From Negativibacillus massiliensis (lineage in GTDB: Bacteria; Bacillota; Clostridia; Oscillospirales; Ruminococcaceae), in assembly GCF_900148495.1 (NCBI RefSeq), contig NZ_FTRU01000007.1, positions 434,001 through 498,000 on the forward strand: a stretch of 64,000 nt of DNA. Direction: 5' to 3'. Position 1 is the first letter of the stretch. Each line of letters starts with the position of its first letter. A model generated the notes under the pieces. It was given only the letters and a program-made list of their open reading frames with translations, made no database searches and was not told where the DNA came from. Below are positions 17,266 through 25,918 of this stretch, piece by piece. A program made the position numbers and the translations under genes.

Positions 17266-19146
17266 TTAAACCGCTGCGCTGGCTGCTATGCTGCCTTTGC
17301 GCGGTTCTTCTTTAGGCAGCTGGCTAACAGTAGAATAAACGCCTTTTTTCATGTCCTCAGCCCGGATCAGGGATTTCTTAGCGTCCATTTCCGCTTTTTT
17401 CTTCGCCTTGATTTTGTCCTCATATCGTTTTTGTGCGCCGCTGGCTTTCCGCTTCAAATAGTTCTGATGAAGCCTGTCCTTGCGTTCTTCTTTTTTCCGC
17501 AGTTCTTCCTGTTCCTCCGTGGTTAAAGGAACCGGCTGTAAGGATGGTGGAATATAGCGTCCTAAAAAATTAAAGTAGATTTCAATTTCCTGCGTGGTAT
17601 CCTGACTGCCTTTTCGGGAGCGTTCATGGACAAGGATTTTCTCTACAAACTCGTTGAGCATGGTATTTGTCAGCGTGTCAAAATTCTCGTACTTATCAAT
17701 CAGGGCTATAAATTTCTCTGCTGATTTCTGGCTCTGCTCATAGCCGGTAACAGCCTTTTCCAACTCCGCAATTTCAATCTCAAGTGTGTCCTGCTCTTTG
17801 GCATACTGTGCATCAAGCGCCTTATATCGTGTATCCGGCAGCTTGCCGAGGGCGTTATCCTCATAGATTTTGCAAATCAGTTTTTCCAGTTCTCCGGCTC
17901 TCTTTTGGGCAGTAGCCAGACGCCTGCGCTTTTTCGATATATCGGCACTCTGTTGAGCAACCTGCGTCTCCTGAACAGTGTGAATAAATTCCGTCCGGTC
18001 ATTTCTCGAATATTCAGCGATAGCCCGGAGTGTGTCGGAAACCAATGTCAGAACAGCACTCTCATTGATACGGTGTTGTGTAAGGCATAGTGTCCCACAC
18101 GGAACTTTGGTATAATTGGAACAGGTATATTGAGAAATCCGCTTGCCATTGTTGGTGCGGTGGACATACATCTTGCCGCCACAATCGGCACAATAGAGTA
18201 AGCCTGTGAGGGGAGCTGCTTCGCCCCAGCCGTTTGGATAACGCCGTACATTGCTGCGGATTTTCTGCACCAGATCAAAGGTCTGCTGGTCGATAATGGC
18301 TTCATGGGTATTCTCAAAGATCGTCCACTCGTCCTCAGAAACATAGTGGCTTTTCTTGTCCTTAAAGTGCTTGCGGGTCTTGAAATTGATGGTGTGCCCC
18401 AAATACTCTCGTTTTTTCAAAATGTTCACGATGGTAGATGATCCCCATCCATAGGGGTCTTTGACCGGCTTTGAACGGTTCACACCCTCGTTGAAGCGGG
18501 CAAGGTGTACGACAGGAATTTCAATCCGGTCTGCGGATAATTTGCAGGCGATCTGATAAGGCCCATATCCCTCCAGCGTGAGGGAAAAGATACGGCGTAC
18601 CACTTCGGCGGCTTCCTCATCTACCAGCCAATGTTCCCGCTTTTCATCCCACAAGTAGCCGTAAATCACGGTGCCTGTCAGGTGCTTACCGCTCATGCCT
18701 TTTGACTTAAACACAGAGCGGATTTTCCGGCTGGTATCACGGGCGTAAAATTCATTCATGATGTTGCGGAACGGGGTAAAATCGTCATCGCCTTTCAGAC
18801 TGTCCACACCGTCGTTGATGGCGATCAGCCGAACTCCACGCTGCCGCAAAACCTCCATGACCTGACCGACCTTCAGATAGTCGCGCCCCAACCGGCTCAT
18901 GTCCTTGATGACGATTGCCTCTACACGCCCTGCCTCCACTTCCTCCATCATCGCCAAAAATCCAGGGCGGTCAAAACGGGTGCCTGAGATACCGTCATCG
19001 GTAAAGTGCGTAGGGTTTGGCAGTCCATTCCGGCGGGCAAAATCCTCTAACATCTGTTTTTGGTTGGATATGGAATTGCTCTCGCCCTGTAACTCATCGT
19101 CCCGGCTCAGGCGCTCGTACAGTGGGGTGATTTTTTCGTTTCTCAT
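17266..19146 (-). CDS. Large serine recombinase (TndX/TnpX type)
   Basis: The 626-residue protein has an N-terminal resolvase domain with catalytic Ser14 (LYERLSRDDE), conserved SNSISNQK, DDGISGTRFDRPGF and KDMSRLGRD motifs, then a recombinase domain and a zinc ribbon (YCADCGGKM with TCSNYTKVPCG) near residue 320. A coiled coil (residues 380-470) and basic C-terminus complete it. AGGAGGTACAGCT precedes ATG 19146. It lies 90 bases from the element end, as expected for the enzyme that integrated and excises the IME. No truncation is seen. Confidence 0.93.
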   Translation of the reverse strand: MRNEKITPLYERLSRDDELQGESNSISNQKQMLEDFARRNGLPNPTHFTDDGISGTRFDRPGFLAMMEEVEAGRVEAIVIKDMSRLGRDYLKVGQVMEVLRQRGVRLIAINDGVDSLKGDDDFTPFRNIMNEFYARDTSRKIRSVFKSKGMSGKHLTGTVIYGYLWDEKREHWLVDEEAAEVVRRIFSLTLEGYGPYQIACKLSADRIEIPVVHLARFNEGVNRSKPVKDPYGWGSSTIVNILKKREYLGHTINFKTRKHFKDKKSHYVSEDEWTIFENTHEAIIDQQTFDLVQKIRSNVRRYPNGWGEAAPLTGLLYCADCGGKMYVHRTNNGKRISQYTCSNYTKVPCGTLCLTQHRINESAVLTLVSDTLRAIAEYSRNDRTEFIHTVQETQVAQQSADISKKRRRLATAQKRAGELEKLICKIYEDNALGKLPDTRYKALDAQYAKEQDTLEIEIAELEKAVTGYEQSQKSAEKFIALIDKYENFDTLTNTMLNEFVEKILVHERSRKGSQDTTQEIEIYFNFLGRYIPPSLQPVPLTTEEQEELRKKEERKDRLHQNYLKRKASGAQKRYEDKIKAKKKAEMDAKKSLIRAEDMKKGVYSTVSQLPKEEPRKGSIAASAAV

Positions 19147-19168
19147 AGCTGTACCTCCTGAAACAAAA

Positions 19169-19231
19169 ATGCTCTAAGTGATTGCTTCACTAACCATGAC
19201 AAAATCATGATTAAGAAGTCACTTAGAGCAT
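19169..19231. repeat. Terminal inverted repeat at right end of IME
   Basis: ATGCTCTAAGTGA (19169-19181) and its reverse complement TCACTTAGAGCAT (19219-19231) form a perfect 13-base inverted repeat with a nested CATGA/TCATG hairpin between them. It lies between the recombinase start and the GGT crossover point. It may be a recombinase-binding site, or a terminator isolating the recombinase from virD4 readthrough. Confidence 0.75.
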
Positions 19232-19236
19232 ATATC

Positions 19237-19463
19237 ACCGGCAGCCAGTTTGTACTTCTTGTACTGACGAACCGCAAAATGATTTGGCTTTTTCTTTTCC
19301 AGAGCTTCAAACATCAGATCAACAGGGTTTTGGAACTCCTCATCGTCCTCACGCACCTCCATTGCGTTTAAGAACTCAATCAGAGTTGAGAAGTTCTGTT
19401 CCTCAACCGGAGCTTCGTAGTGGATATAGCCGATCAGGGCGCAGTACAGAAGTGTTTCTGCTT
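19237..19463 (-). pseudogene. virD4: VirD4/TcpA coupling protein, middle segment
   Basis: These 227 bases encode 75 complete residues, from AETLLYCALIGYIHYE to YKKYKLAAG, plus two bases that complete the lysine codon split by the intron. The upstream edge is the 3' splice site of group II intron 2 (intron ends CACTAT, exon starts AAGCAG). The downstream edge is the GGT where the IME entered. Frame arithmetic with the other two parts is exact. It belongs to the coupling-protein all-alpha domain region between Walker A and Walker B. Confidence 0.92.
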
Positions 19464-22201
19464 ATAGTGATAGGTAATCCTTTGAGGTTATCGCCGGATT
19501 TTCCCCCACTCCACACCGGACATGCGACTTTCACCGCATCCGGCGTTCCATCGGTTGTTTTCACAAGCATTTAATCAATCTCCAAATGAAAATATTATAT
19601 TTCTATTGCTGACAAACCAGCCTGCTCACGCAAACTGTTCACTTTTAACATCAGTTCCTTTGTCGCCTTGAAAGTATCAGCTATCGCTTTCAGCTCATTT
19701 TGCGGACAATCTTGCAGAAGCGGAAGAAATCTCTCGTGGAACAAAATCATATTCTGATAGCGTTCCTTACCGCCCATTTCTGCCGGAGTTTTTAGCCAAC
19801 ATACTATTTCAGCCGCATTTTCAAAAAGTTCTCCGCATAATGCACATTTTCCACGCTGAGCAGAAAATAATGAAATCCTGCTGTCTGTGAGTTCTGTGCT
19901 TCGACCACCAGACGGTTGGCTTCTCAAACCAGTCAGAACAAATGAGTTTAGACTTAGGTTCGTGTGTATCAATGCCCGCCCGTCAGCCGTGTAACTGCAT
20001 ACTGCCGTTTTCTTCGCCATTGGTATCTTGTTCTTGATGTAAGCAATAGGGTAGATTGGTTGGTCGATTCCTGATACATACCGCACCATTGCCGACTTTC
20101 CAAACCGTTCCTTTTCGCTCTGGGTCATAGTGCCGCCCTCACGAACAAGTTTGCACCCGGTTTCTGTATTGAGCCGATTTGTTAAAACCGTCATAACCTG
20201 CCTATGGATTTTCCTGCAATCAATGCTGATACAGGTAGCAAGCTGATAATAATTCTGTATTCCAAGAACCATTGAATTGTATATCCGTATTTCGTCCAAA
20301 GGTCTTTTTCCCTCGGACGGTCTGGCAATTCGTTTTGCTTGCTCCACCAGTTTTTGGCGTTCCAGCTCTAACTTTTTGTCGCAGATGTGGGATTGCACGA
20401 TGTACTTATTGCTTTTCGGTCTGACCCGTATCTTGAATCCGAGAAATTCTGAATAGCGTTTTCTGACATTGACTATCCTTGTTTTCTCCGGCGATACTTC
20501 GAGCCTCAACCTCTCGGTTATCCACTCCGTTACAGCTTCTTTTGTTCTCAGAGCGTCCTCTTTGTTCCGACAGAAGATTCTAAAATCATCTGCATACCGC
20601 ACGATATACATTTCTTTCAGACCCGTTTTCCTCATTTTGAGAAATGCTTTGCTCCGGTCAAAAGTAATCGAGTTTCCGATTTTTCTCTCATACCCGTATT
20701 CCTTTACAAGTGGGTGGTTCTGCCATTGGCTCTCTATCCATTTATCCAACTCATTCAACACGATATTGGCAAGCAGTGGTGAAATGATACCACCCTGCGG
20801 CGTGCCCCGGTCTGGAATGATAGTAGAGCCGTCCGGCATTTTAATCGGTGCTTTCAGAATCCGCTTGATAATAAAAATCAACTGCTTATCATGTATTCCC
20901 AATGCCCATATTTGCCGCACCAACTTACTGTGATTTACATTATCGAAAAAGCCTTTAATGTCAAACTCAATCACATAGTGCAGATTCATGCGTTGGAGCA
21001 TGGTGTAGGTTCTCTGCATTGCGTGTTCAACGGAACGGTTTGGACGAAATCCATAACTGTTATCGCTGAATTTTGCTTCGCAGATTGGTTCCAGAACCTG
21101 CTTGATACATTGCTGTATCAGTCTGTCCCAGATACAGGGAATGCCTAACGGGCGAGTTTTTCCGTTTGGTTTTGGAATGTCTTTGCGTCTGACCGGCTTT
21201 GGACGGTATCCGTGCTGACTTCCTGTGACAATAAACCTCACTTTCTCAACAACTGTTTCGGGCGGCAAACACCCGATGTCACTGATGTTTTTGTTGTCTG
21301 TTCCTGCTGTGTAGCTTCCTCCGTTTGCTTTGATGTTTCGATATGCCAGAAGAATGTTGTCCCGACTAAGTATCATATCCATAAGGTCGGTAAAAGTATC
21401 TCCGTCCATACTTCGGCGATAAAGTTCGTCAAAGGATGGTTGCATACCGTAATACTCGGCGTGTCGTAAATCATCTACACATAGATTTTTGCTTTTCTTT
21501 GGCATAAGGCATCACCTCCTTTTGCGAAAGTGACCCTTTTGGTCTTACTCGAATCCTTATGTTGGATTGAATAATGCCTGCTTATTCCAACCGACTTGTG
21601 ACCATTCCTCCACTCTCATTACAAGAGTTTCACAGGTTCAATCACTACTTTTCAGCAACAGTTCGTCTGCTTATTGTTCTTCGCCAGACTATTCCTTGCG
21701 GAATCTGCTGCCTTTCCTCGTTCCGATAGTTCTATCTGTACATACATACCCTTAGGTTCCTGCTATAGACCTGCCGGCTTGCCTGTGCCTGTAACACAGC
21801 ATGGTCGTTCGTAGGGCAAATTTCTACTAAACCACACCGACTGCGCTTTAACGCACCCACGCATTTCTGCGTGGTCTTCTTTTAGACCTGTACATTCGCA
21901 GGTTCGTCAGTCCGCCCGCCAAAGCGAACATTCTAACCATAGGTATCTTGTAGACCCTCGGCTTATAGGTAACACAGTCTGCCTCCAGACCGCTTTCGAC
22001 CACTTTAGGCAGTGGTTACGGTTACTCTCAGCCTTTGTCATGGGGCTTCGTACACAAGCCATTACAGCCAATGCACGCCCATCAAGGGTAGGCGTTTCAG
22101 AGCGTTACCCCGTCATTCCACCTATCAAACTACCAGTTCTCCGAACAACGGAAAACCGTTGCTCGTGCGCAGACTTTTTACCGTCTGCGAACGAGTCGCA
22201 C
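19464..22201 (-). mobile_element. Group II intron 2, complete, inside virD4
   Basis: The intron starts GTGCGACTCG at 22201 (minus strand) and ends at 19464, 2738 bases. About 700 bases of 5' ribozyme domains precede an RT ORF. Domain V is the hairpin around 19513-19548 (GCCGGATGCGGTG with AAAG and CGCATGTCCGGT). Both splice sites fall so that exon sequence WT-K-AET is restored in frame. Sense orientation means splicing could rescue virD4 mRNA, were it not for the IME downstream. Confidence 0.93.
19595..21505 (-). CDS. ltrA: Group II intron reverse transcriptase/maturase, full length
   Basis: The 636-residue protein has RT blocks (KPNGKTRPLGIP, FDIKGFFDNV, RGTPQGGIISP, catalytic RYADDFRIFC), a maturase X domain (about 390-480) and a C-terminal region with RGKCALCGELF that looks like the start of an HNH endonuclease. 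The expected histidine pair is replaced by IVCWLKTP, although GGKERYQNMILFHERF remains. The endonuclease may therefore be weak or inactive. AAAAGGAGGTGAT precedes ATG 21505. The enzyme belongs to the virD4 intron and differs from that at 1-1443. Confidence 0.92.
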   Translation of the reverse strand: MPKKSKNLCVDDLRHAEYYGMQPSFDELYRRSMDGDTFTDLMDMILSRDNILLAYRNIKANGGSYTAGTDNKNISDIGCLPPETVVEKVRFIVTGSQHGYRPKPVRRKDIPKPNGKTRPLGIPCIWDRLIQQCIKQVLEPICEAKFSDNSYGFRPNRSVEHAMQRTYTMLQRMNLHYVIEFDIKGFFDNVNHSKLVRQIWALGIHDKQLIFIIKRILKAPIKMPDGSTIIPDRGTPQGGIISPLLANIVLNELDKWIESQWQNHPLVKEYGYERKIGNSITFDRSKAFLKMRKTGLKEMYIVRYADDFRIFCRNKEDALRTKEAVTEWITERLRLEVSPEKTRIVNVRKRYSEFLGFKIRVRPKSNKYIVQSHICDKKLELERQKLVEQAKRIARPSEGKRPLDEIRIYNSMVLGIQNYYQLATCISIDCRKIHRQVMTVLTNRLNTETGCKLVREGGTMTQSEKERFGKSAMVRYVSGIDQPIYPIAYIKNKIPMAKKTAVCSYTADGRALIHTNLSLNSFVLTGLRSQPSGGRSTELTDSRISLFSAQRGKCALCGELFENAAEIVCWLKTPAEMGGKERYQNMILFHERFLPLLQDCPQNELKAIADTFKATKELMLKVNSLREQAGLSAIEI

Positions 22202-22931
22202 TCGTCCAGAACTCGTCACCGGCTTTACCATCGCCCTTGGTGTTCGCAATCAGCGTAGTCACCAGTTTCAGAATGTCTTTCTCTGAGTGGATATAGGCGA
22301 ATGGGTTGTAGTGCATCGACTTCTTAAAGTTGATGGTGTTGAAAATCTTGATGTTGTAGTTGTGCTTCAACAGGGCATTTCCGCACTCAATGACGATACT
22401 GCCCTTGGGGTCTGTGACCACATAGCTGCTGTGCATCTGGAGCAGATTAGGTTTCAGCCAGAACCTTGTTTTACCTGAACCTGAACCACCGATAATCAGT
22501 ACGTTCTTATTTCTGGCATTAGCGGGATTCTTCGGTCGATTGGACATCATCAGCCTTTCCGTCTTGGTCAGGATAATGTTGTCCTCAAACTTCTGATCCA
22601 TGAACGGCTCAATATCTTTGGCAGTACCCCAACGGGCAGAGCCGTATTCTTCGTTATGACGGTACTTCTTTGCGTTCTTGCCTTTCATATAGACAGCAAG
22701 GCGCAATCCCGCACCGAAGATGATACCGACCACCAAATCCAGAGGATGAAAGCTCGGTAAAGGATTGCTCAGAGCCACCATGAAGGTATCAAAAAAGCCG
22801 AGGAGTTTTGCAGACATATCTGCACCCTCGGCTAATCGCCACGCTTCACCCAAGTTGGTTGCGAACAGTCCCAACAGGATATACGGGATATTCAGGATCA
22901 GGAGCTTTTTGATGTTTACATTCTTCATCAC
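22202..22931 (-). pseudogene. virD4: VirD4/TcpA coupling protein, 5' segment
   Basis: These 243 codons encode the N-terminus, with two membrane helices (residues 8-26 and about 58-78). Walker A is IGGSGSGKTRFW near residue 150, and EYGSARWGTAKDIEPF precedes it. The gene starts at ATG 22931, overlapping the pcfB stop. After GDEFWT the frame enters the intron at 22201. VirD4 couples the relaxosome to the type IV channel. The full protein would be 584 residues, close to family length. In this copy, one intron and one IME separate its three parts. Confidence 0.93.
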
Positions 22932-23410
22932 AAATCACGCTCCTGTTTCTTTTCTCGAACCTTCTTAGGAATAGCAGCGACAATCTCTTTGAACTTTTTC
23001 AGCTGTGCCAGAACGCTCGGTTTCTTATCCTTCGTCAAAGCCCTCGCCTGATGTTCCTTGCAGATAGCATCCAGGGCATCTGCATCCTTGGATCGGACAA
23101 AGACCAGATAACGGGGAGGATCAACGGACTTATCTTTTCTTACGGCAAAGTCCACGCCGTATTTCTTGGCGAGTCGTTCAAAATCCTTAATACCGCTTTT
23201 GTCGATCTCGACATTAGTGGCACCCTGATTCTGAGATAACAGCTGTTTCACAGACTGTTTTCCGTGAACAGCGGGGTCTTTTGCTTTCATCGCCTTTGCT
23301 TTTTCTCGGTGCTGCAAATACTTGCGAATACCGGCGACGATAGTTCGTCCAGTCAGCTTCGTTGTGCTGATAGCGAGATTTATCGTCCTGTTTTCAACTT
23401 CTTCCTGCAT
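22928..23410 (-). CDS. pcfB: PcfB-family protein (DUF3801)
   Basis: The 160-residue soluble protein begins MQEEVENRTINLAISTTKLTGRTIV, the usual PcfB opening, and has a basic C-terminus (PKKVREKKQERD). The middle (DFERLAKKYGVDFAVRKDKS, then RYLVFVRSKDADAL) resembles DUF3801. PcfB proteins precede VirD4-type coupling proteins and help dock the relaxosome. The four-base overlap with virD4 implies translational coupling. Confidence 0.88.
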   Translation of the reverse strand: MQEEVENRTINLAISTTKLTGRTIVAGIRKYLQHREKAKAMKAKDPAVHGKQSVKQLLSQNQGATNVEIDKSGIKDFERLAKKYGVDFAVRKDKSVDPPRYLVFVRSKDADALDAICKEHQARALTKDKKPSVLAQLKKFKEIVAAIPKKVREKKQERDL

Positions 23411-23444
23411 GAATCATCACCTCCTGCAAGCAGTAGAGTGAGGG

Positions 23445-23759
23445 TCATCGTGCCATATCTCTGCGGTCGTAATACAGATTGCCCTTGGCAACTGCCGCAT
23501 GGCTGATAATCTTGATGTCACCGGCTTTCTGATGTTCCAGAGCTTTCTGATAGCCAACCTCCCCCAGAAACAGGCGGGTTCGTTCTCCCTTATCTCCAAC
23601 AGGGGAATTGTGTGTCAGTACATCGAAGATAATCATGTGCTTGGTGTTTTCATCGAAACGAGCCAAATCCAGATAGGTGTGACCCTTGTATTCTTTTGCA
23701 CCGTCCAGAATGCGGCGGCGTTCCATCAAATCCGCAATAGTGGAACCTCTTTTTTCCAT
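23445..23759 (-). CDS. Small conserved ICE protein (DUF5720-like)
   Basis: The 104-residue protein starts MEKRGSTIADLMERRRILDGA and includes GHTYLDLARFDENTKHMIIFDVL, a conserved pattern in small genes before pcfB in Clostridia ICEs. AAGGAGG precedes the ATG. No enzyme motif or membrane segment is present; the function is unknown. Confidence 0.7.
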   Translation of the reverse strand: MEKRGSTIADLMERRRILDGAKEYKGHTYLDLARFDENTKHMIIFDVLTHNSPVGDKGERTRLFLGEVGYQKALEHQKAGDIKIISHAAVAKGNLYYDRRDMAR

Positions 23760-23768
23760 AGTCCCTCC

Positions 23769-24410
23769 TTACAGTGAATCTCTGTCGTGGTTACTCTTAT
23801 GCGGAATGGGAGCATCTTTGGCGGGTGCATCAGCTTTCTTCACCTTATCGTCAGGCAAAGGCATAGCCATGATACTGCGCCCCAGACGGACAAACATTTC
23901 AGGCTGATGGAAGTGTTCTTCATATTTCTTCATCAGCTCGGGGGAAAGGGAACTGAAATCTTCCTCACCCAGACCTACTACCAGAAAATCACCGGCAACA
24001 ATGTCGTACATATTGCCATCTTCATCACGCAAGGCACGATTCAGGTCTTTTCCCATCATCTTGCCATCATCGTCCATGATAAGGGCAACAGGATCTTCGT
24101 AGGGATAGACCGCTTGAATGTCACCACCCACAGCTTTCTGTAAATCCTCCAACTCACAGCCAATCTGCACGGGCTGGGGATACATATTAGGGCGAATCAG
24201 AAGCACATCCATCATGGGAGCCTGTTCATGTTGAATCTCACGCTCTGCTTCAGTTCCAAACTCCACGCCGGTAAAGTTCTCGGCATCCAGAATATACTCG
24301 GAATTGTAGTAGGCAGCTTTAACCTGTTCTTCCGCAGCATCACGGGATTCAGCTTCCACCGTTACCGTCTTTTCCAAGGTCTCGGTGATTTTTACATCGT
24401 ATTCCTTCAA
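23769..24410 (-). CDS. DpnD/PcfM-like plus DUF3846-like protein
   Basis: The 213-residue protein has an N-terminal part (MKEYDVKITETLEKTVTVEAES, then AAEEQVKAAYYNSEYIL) resembling the DpnD/PcfM family. A second part follows (VLLIRPNMYPQPVQIG, QAVYPYEDPVALIMDDDGK, GDFLVVGL) resembling DUF3846. A TTG start at 24410 is chosen for the GGAGG eight bases upstream. The roles of both domains are unknown; the gene belongs to the ICE's early region. Confidence 0.72.
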   Translation of the reverse strand: MKEYDVKITETLEKTVTVEAESRDAAEEQVKAAYYNSEYILDAENFTGVEFGTEAEREIQHEQAPMMDVLLIRPNMYPQPVQIGCELEDLQKAVGGDIQAVYPYEDPVALIMDDDGKMMGKDLNRALRDEDGNMYDIVAGDFLVVGLGEEDFSSLSPELMKKYEEHFHQPEMFVRLGRSIMAMPLPDDKVKKADAPAKDAPIPHKSNHDRDSL

Positions 24411-24442
24411 GTTGCGTTACCTCCATTTCTTTGAAAATAAGA

Positions 24443-24487
24443 AAAGCGACCATCCACGAACCTCTTACAGTTCATAAATAGTCGCTT
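24443..24487 (-). terminator. Intercistronic hairpin
   Basis: On the minus strand AAGCGACTA pairs with TGGTCGCTT, followed by TTCTTATTTTC. It overlaps the end of the 24465-24980 gene and lies before the next gene's ribosome-binding site. Confidence 0.6.
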
Positions 24488-24980
24488 CATGCTCCCACTG
24501 AGATACGCACATGGATTCCAATTCCTCAATCAGTTCCTCAGGCGTAAAGAACAGATCATCTCGGCTTTCAACCTGTTTCTTGAATACACGATAGTCAGAA
24601 GTGTAACCAGTATCATCAGGGCCGACAAACATAGTTACGCAGCGAACGATTGCAAAACTCATGTCCTCTAAGAACCACAGTTCTGTTTCGTACATGATCT
24701 TTGCACAGTCCAAAACGGCCTGATCCACATCAGAGATAAGCAAACAGGCTCTCTGATTGAAAAGTTCCAGACCTCGATAGTCAAAGGACTTATCATAGCC
24801 GCCATCAACAGAATACTGATATACAGTCTGCATAGCCCCTCTCAGAGCAATACATACCTCAGGCATACAAAGCCCACCGGCATAGCCGATTTCTTCCTCA
24901 TCATAACCCTCGTAATCATCGGGTTCAAACAGTTCAAACAGCCAGTCGATTGCCTTACTCATTTCTTTTTCGCTAAACAT
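24465..24980 (-). CDS. Conserved ICE hypothetical protein
   Basis: The 171-residue acidic protein begins MFSEKEMSKAIDWLFELFEPDD and includes CIALRGAMQTVYQYS and LEDMSFAIVRCVTMFVGPDDTG. It is largely alpha-helical by pattern, without signal peptide, membrane helix or catalytic signature. It is transcribed between parB and the DUF3846-like gene. I do not recognise a named family. Confidence 0.65.
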   Translation of the reverse strand: MFSEKEMSKAIDWLFELFEPDDYEGYDEEEIGYAGGLCMPEVCIALRGAMQTVYQYSVDGGYDKSFDYRGLELFNQRACLLISDVDQAVLDCAKIMYETELWFLEDMSFAIVRCVTMFVGPDDTGYTSDYRVFKKQVESRDDLFFTPEELIEELESMCVSQWEHEATIYEL

Positions 24981-24991
24981 CGGTTATCACC

Positions 24992-25918
24992 TTACCTTTC
25001 CATAGATTTTTCTCGTTTCTTCTGCCATTGCTCAAGCAGCTGAATGATTTTATCCTCCATCTGCTTGTTGGTATAGGATTTGGGGAAATATTTTCTCAGG
25101 GCATCCGTTTTGAAAGTTACCTTGCCTTGTTCCTCCTTTTTGATTTCATTCATAATGTCGCACATAGCATCCAGAGTACACTCGCCCTCCTGAGCGAGTT
25201 TTTTTATTCTCTGTGCCTGTGAAAGAGAAGGCGTAGTCTGGGCATAGTCCATGGCAGAAAGAAAATCCTGCTGTTCTTCTCTCGCAAGATAGGAGAGTTC
25301 TACCGCAGGATTGAATTTCAGTTGTCCGTTATCCACCATATCCAACAGTTCGGGAATGAGTTCTGTCAGACGGATATAGCGTTGAACTGTTGCACGACTC
25401 TGACCTGCTTCATCAGCTACAATTTGGTCACTTCTCAACTTCGTCTCAAATTGAGACGAAGTTAAATCCGCCCTTGACCCTTGGTGCTTGATGGCGTCCA
25501 TCTTCATCCTATACGCAAATGCTCTTTCACTCGGAAGGATGCTTTCACGTTGCAAATTGGCATCGACCATTAAAATAATAGCGGCATCATCATCCATGTC
25601 ACGGACAATGACCGGCATAGTCTCTTTACCTGCAAGCTCAGATGCACGATGTCGCCTGTGACCGGAAATGATTTCATAGCCACCGTAAGGGTCAGGACGA
25701 ACAATAGCGGGAGTAAGAACACCGAAGTCTCGGACGCTCTCAGCCGTTTTCATCATTTCCTCATCGTCTACCACTCGGAACGGATGTCCCTCAAAGGGGT
25801 GTAACTCAGAAAGCGGAATTTCCTGTACTCGTTCCTGCTTGGCTTCAGCTCGTGACTGGTCTGTTGAGAAAATATCATCGTACCCCTTCAAGCTGATGTT
25901 TGCGCCTTTTTTCTGCAT
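24992..25918 (-). CDS. parB: ParB/Noc-family partition protein
   Basis: The 308-residue protein has the ParB nuclease-like domain (IPLSELHPFEGHPF, VRDFGVLTPAIVRP, CTPase-type GHRRHRASEL). A central helix-turn-helix (QIVADEAGQSRATVQRYIRLTELIP) follows, and a C-terminal dimerisation part. Its start overlaps the parA 3' end by 44 bases, so the two are coupled. It should bind parS-like sites and help partition the excised or replicating element. A parS site was not located. Confidence 0.92.
   Translation of the reverse strand: MQKKGANISLKGYDDIFSTDQSRAEAKQERVQEIPLSELHPFEGHPFRVVDDEEMMKTAESVRDFGVLTPAIVRPDPYGGYEIISGHRRHRASELAGKETMPVIVRDMDDDAAIILMVDANLQRESILPSERAFAYRMKMDAIKHQGSRADLTSSQFETKLRSDQIVADEAGQSRATVQRYIRLTELIPELLDMVDNGQLKFNPAVELSYLAREEQQDFLSAMDYAQTTPSLSQAQRIKKLAQEGECTLDAMCDIMNEIKKEEQGKVTFKTDALRKYFPKSYTNKQMEDKIIQLLEQWQKKREKSMER

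Larger units (their letters stand above)
3587..19236. mobile_element. 15.65-kb serine-recombinase IME inserted in virD4
   Basis: The boundaries are visible because virD4 coding sequence resumes on both sides at a shared GGT trinucleotide (3587-3589 and 19237-19239). Joining them gives KLAAGKTAKS in frame. A 2-3 base duplication is what large serine recombinases of the TndX/TnpX type leave, and such a gene lies at the right end. Inside are a MOBQ relaxase, an oriT-like sequence, TnpV/TnpW-like genes, replication genes, a toxin-antitoxin pair and an antimicrobial-peptide-resistance-type module, but no secretion genes. This makes it mobilizable rather than self-transmissible. It fits the Tn4451 group of elements but has its own cargo. 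Confidence 0.92.
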
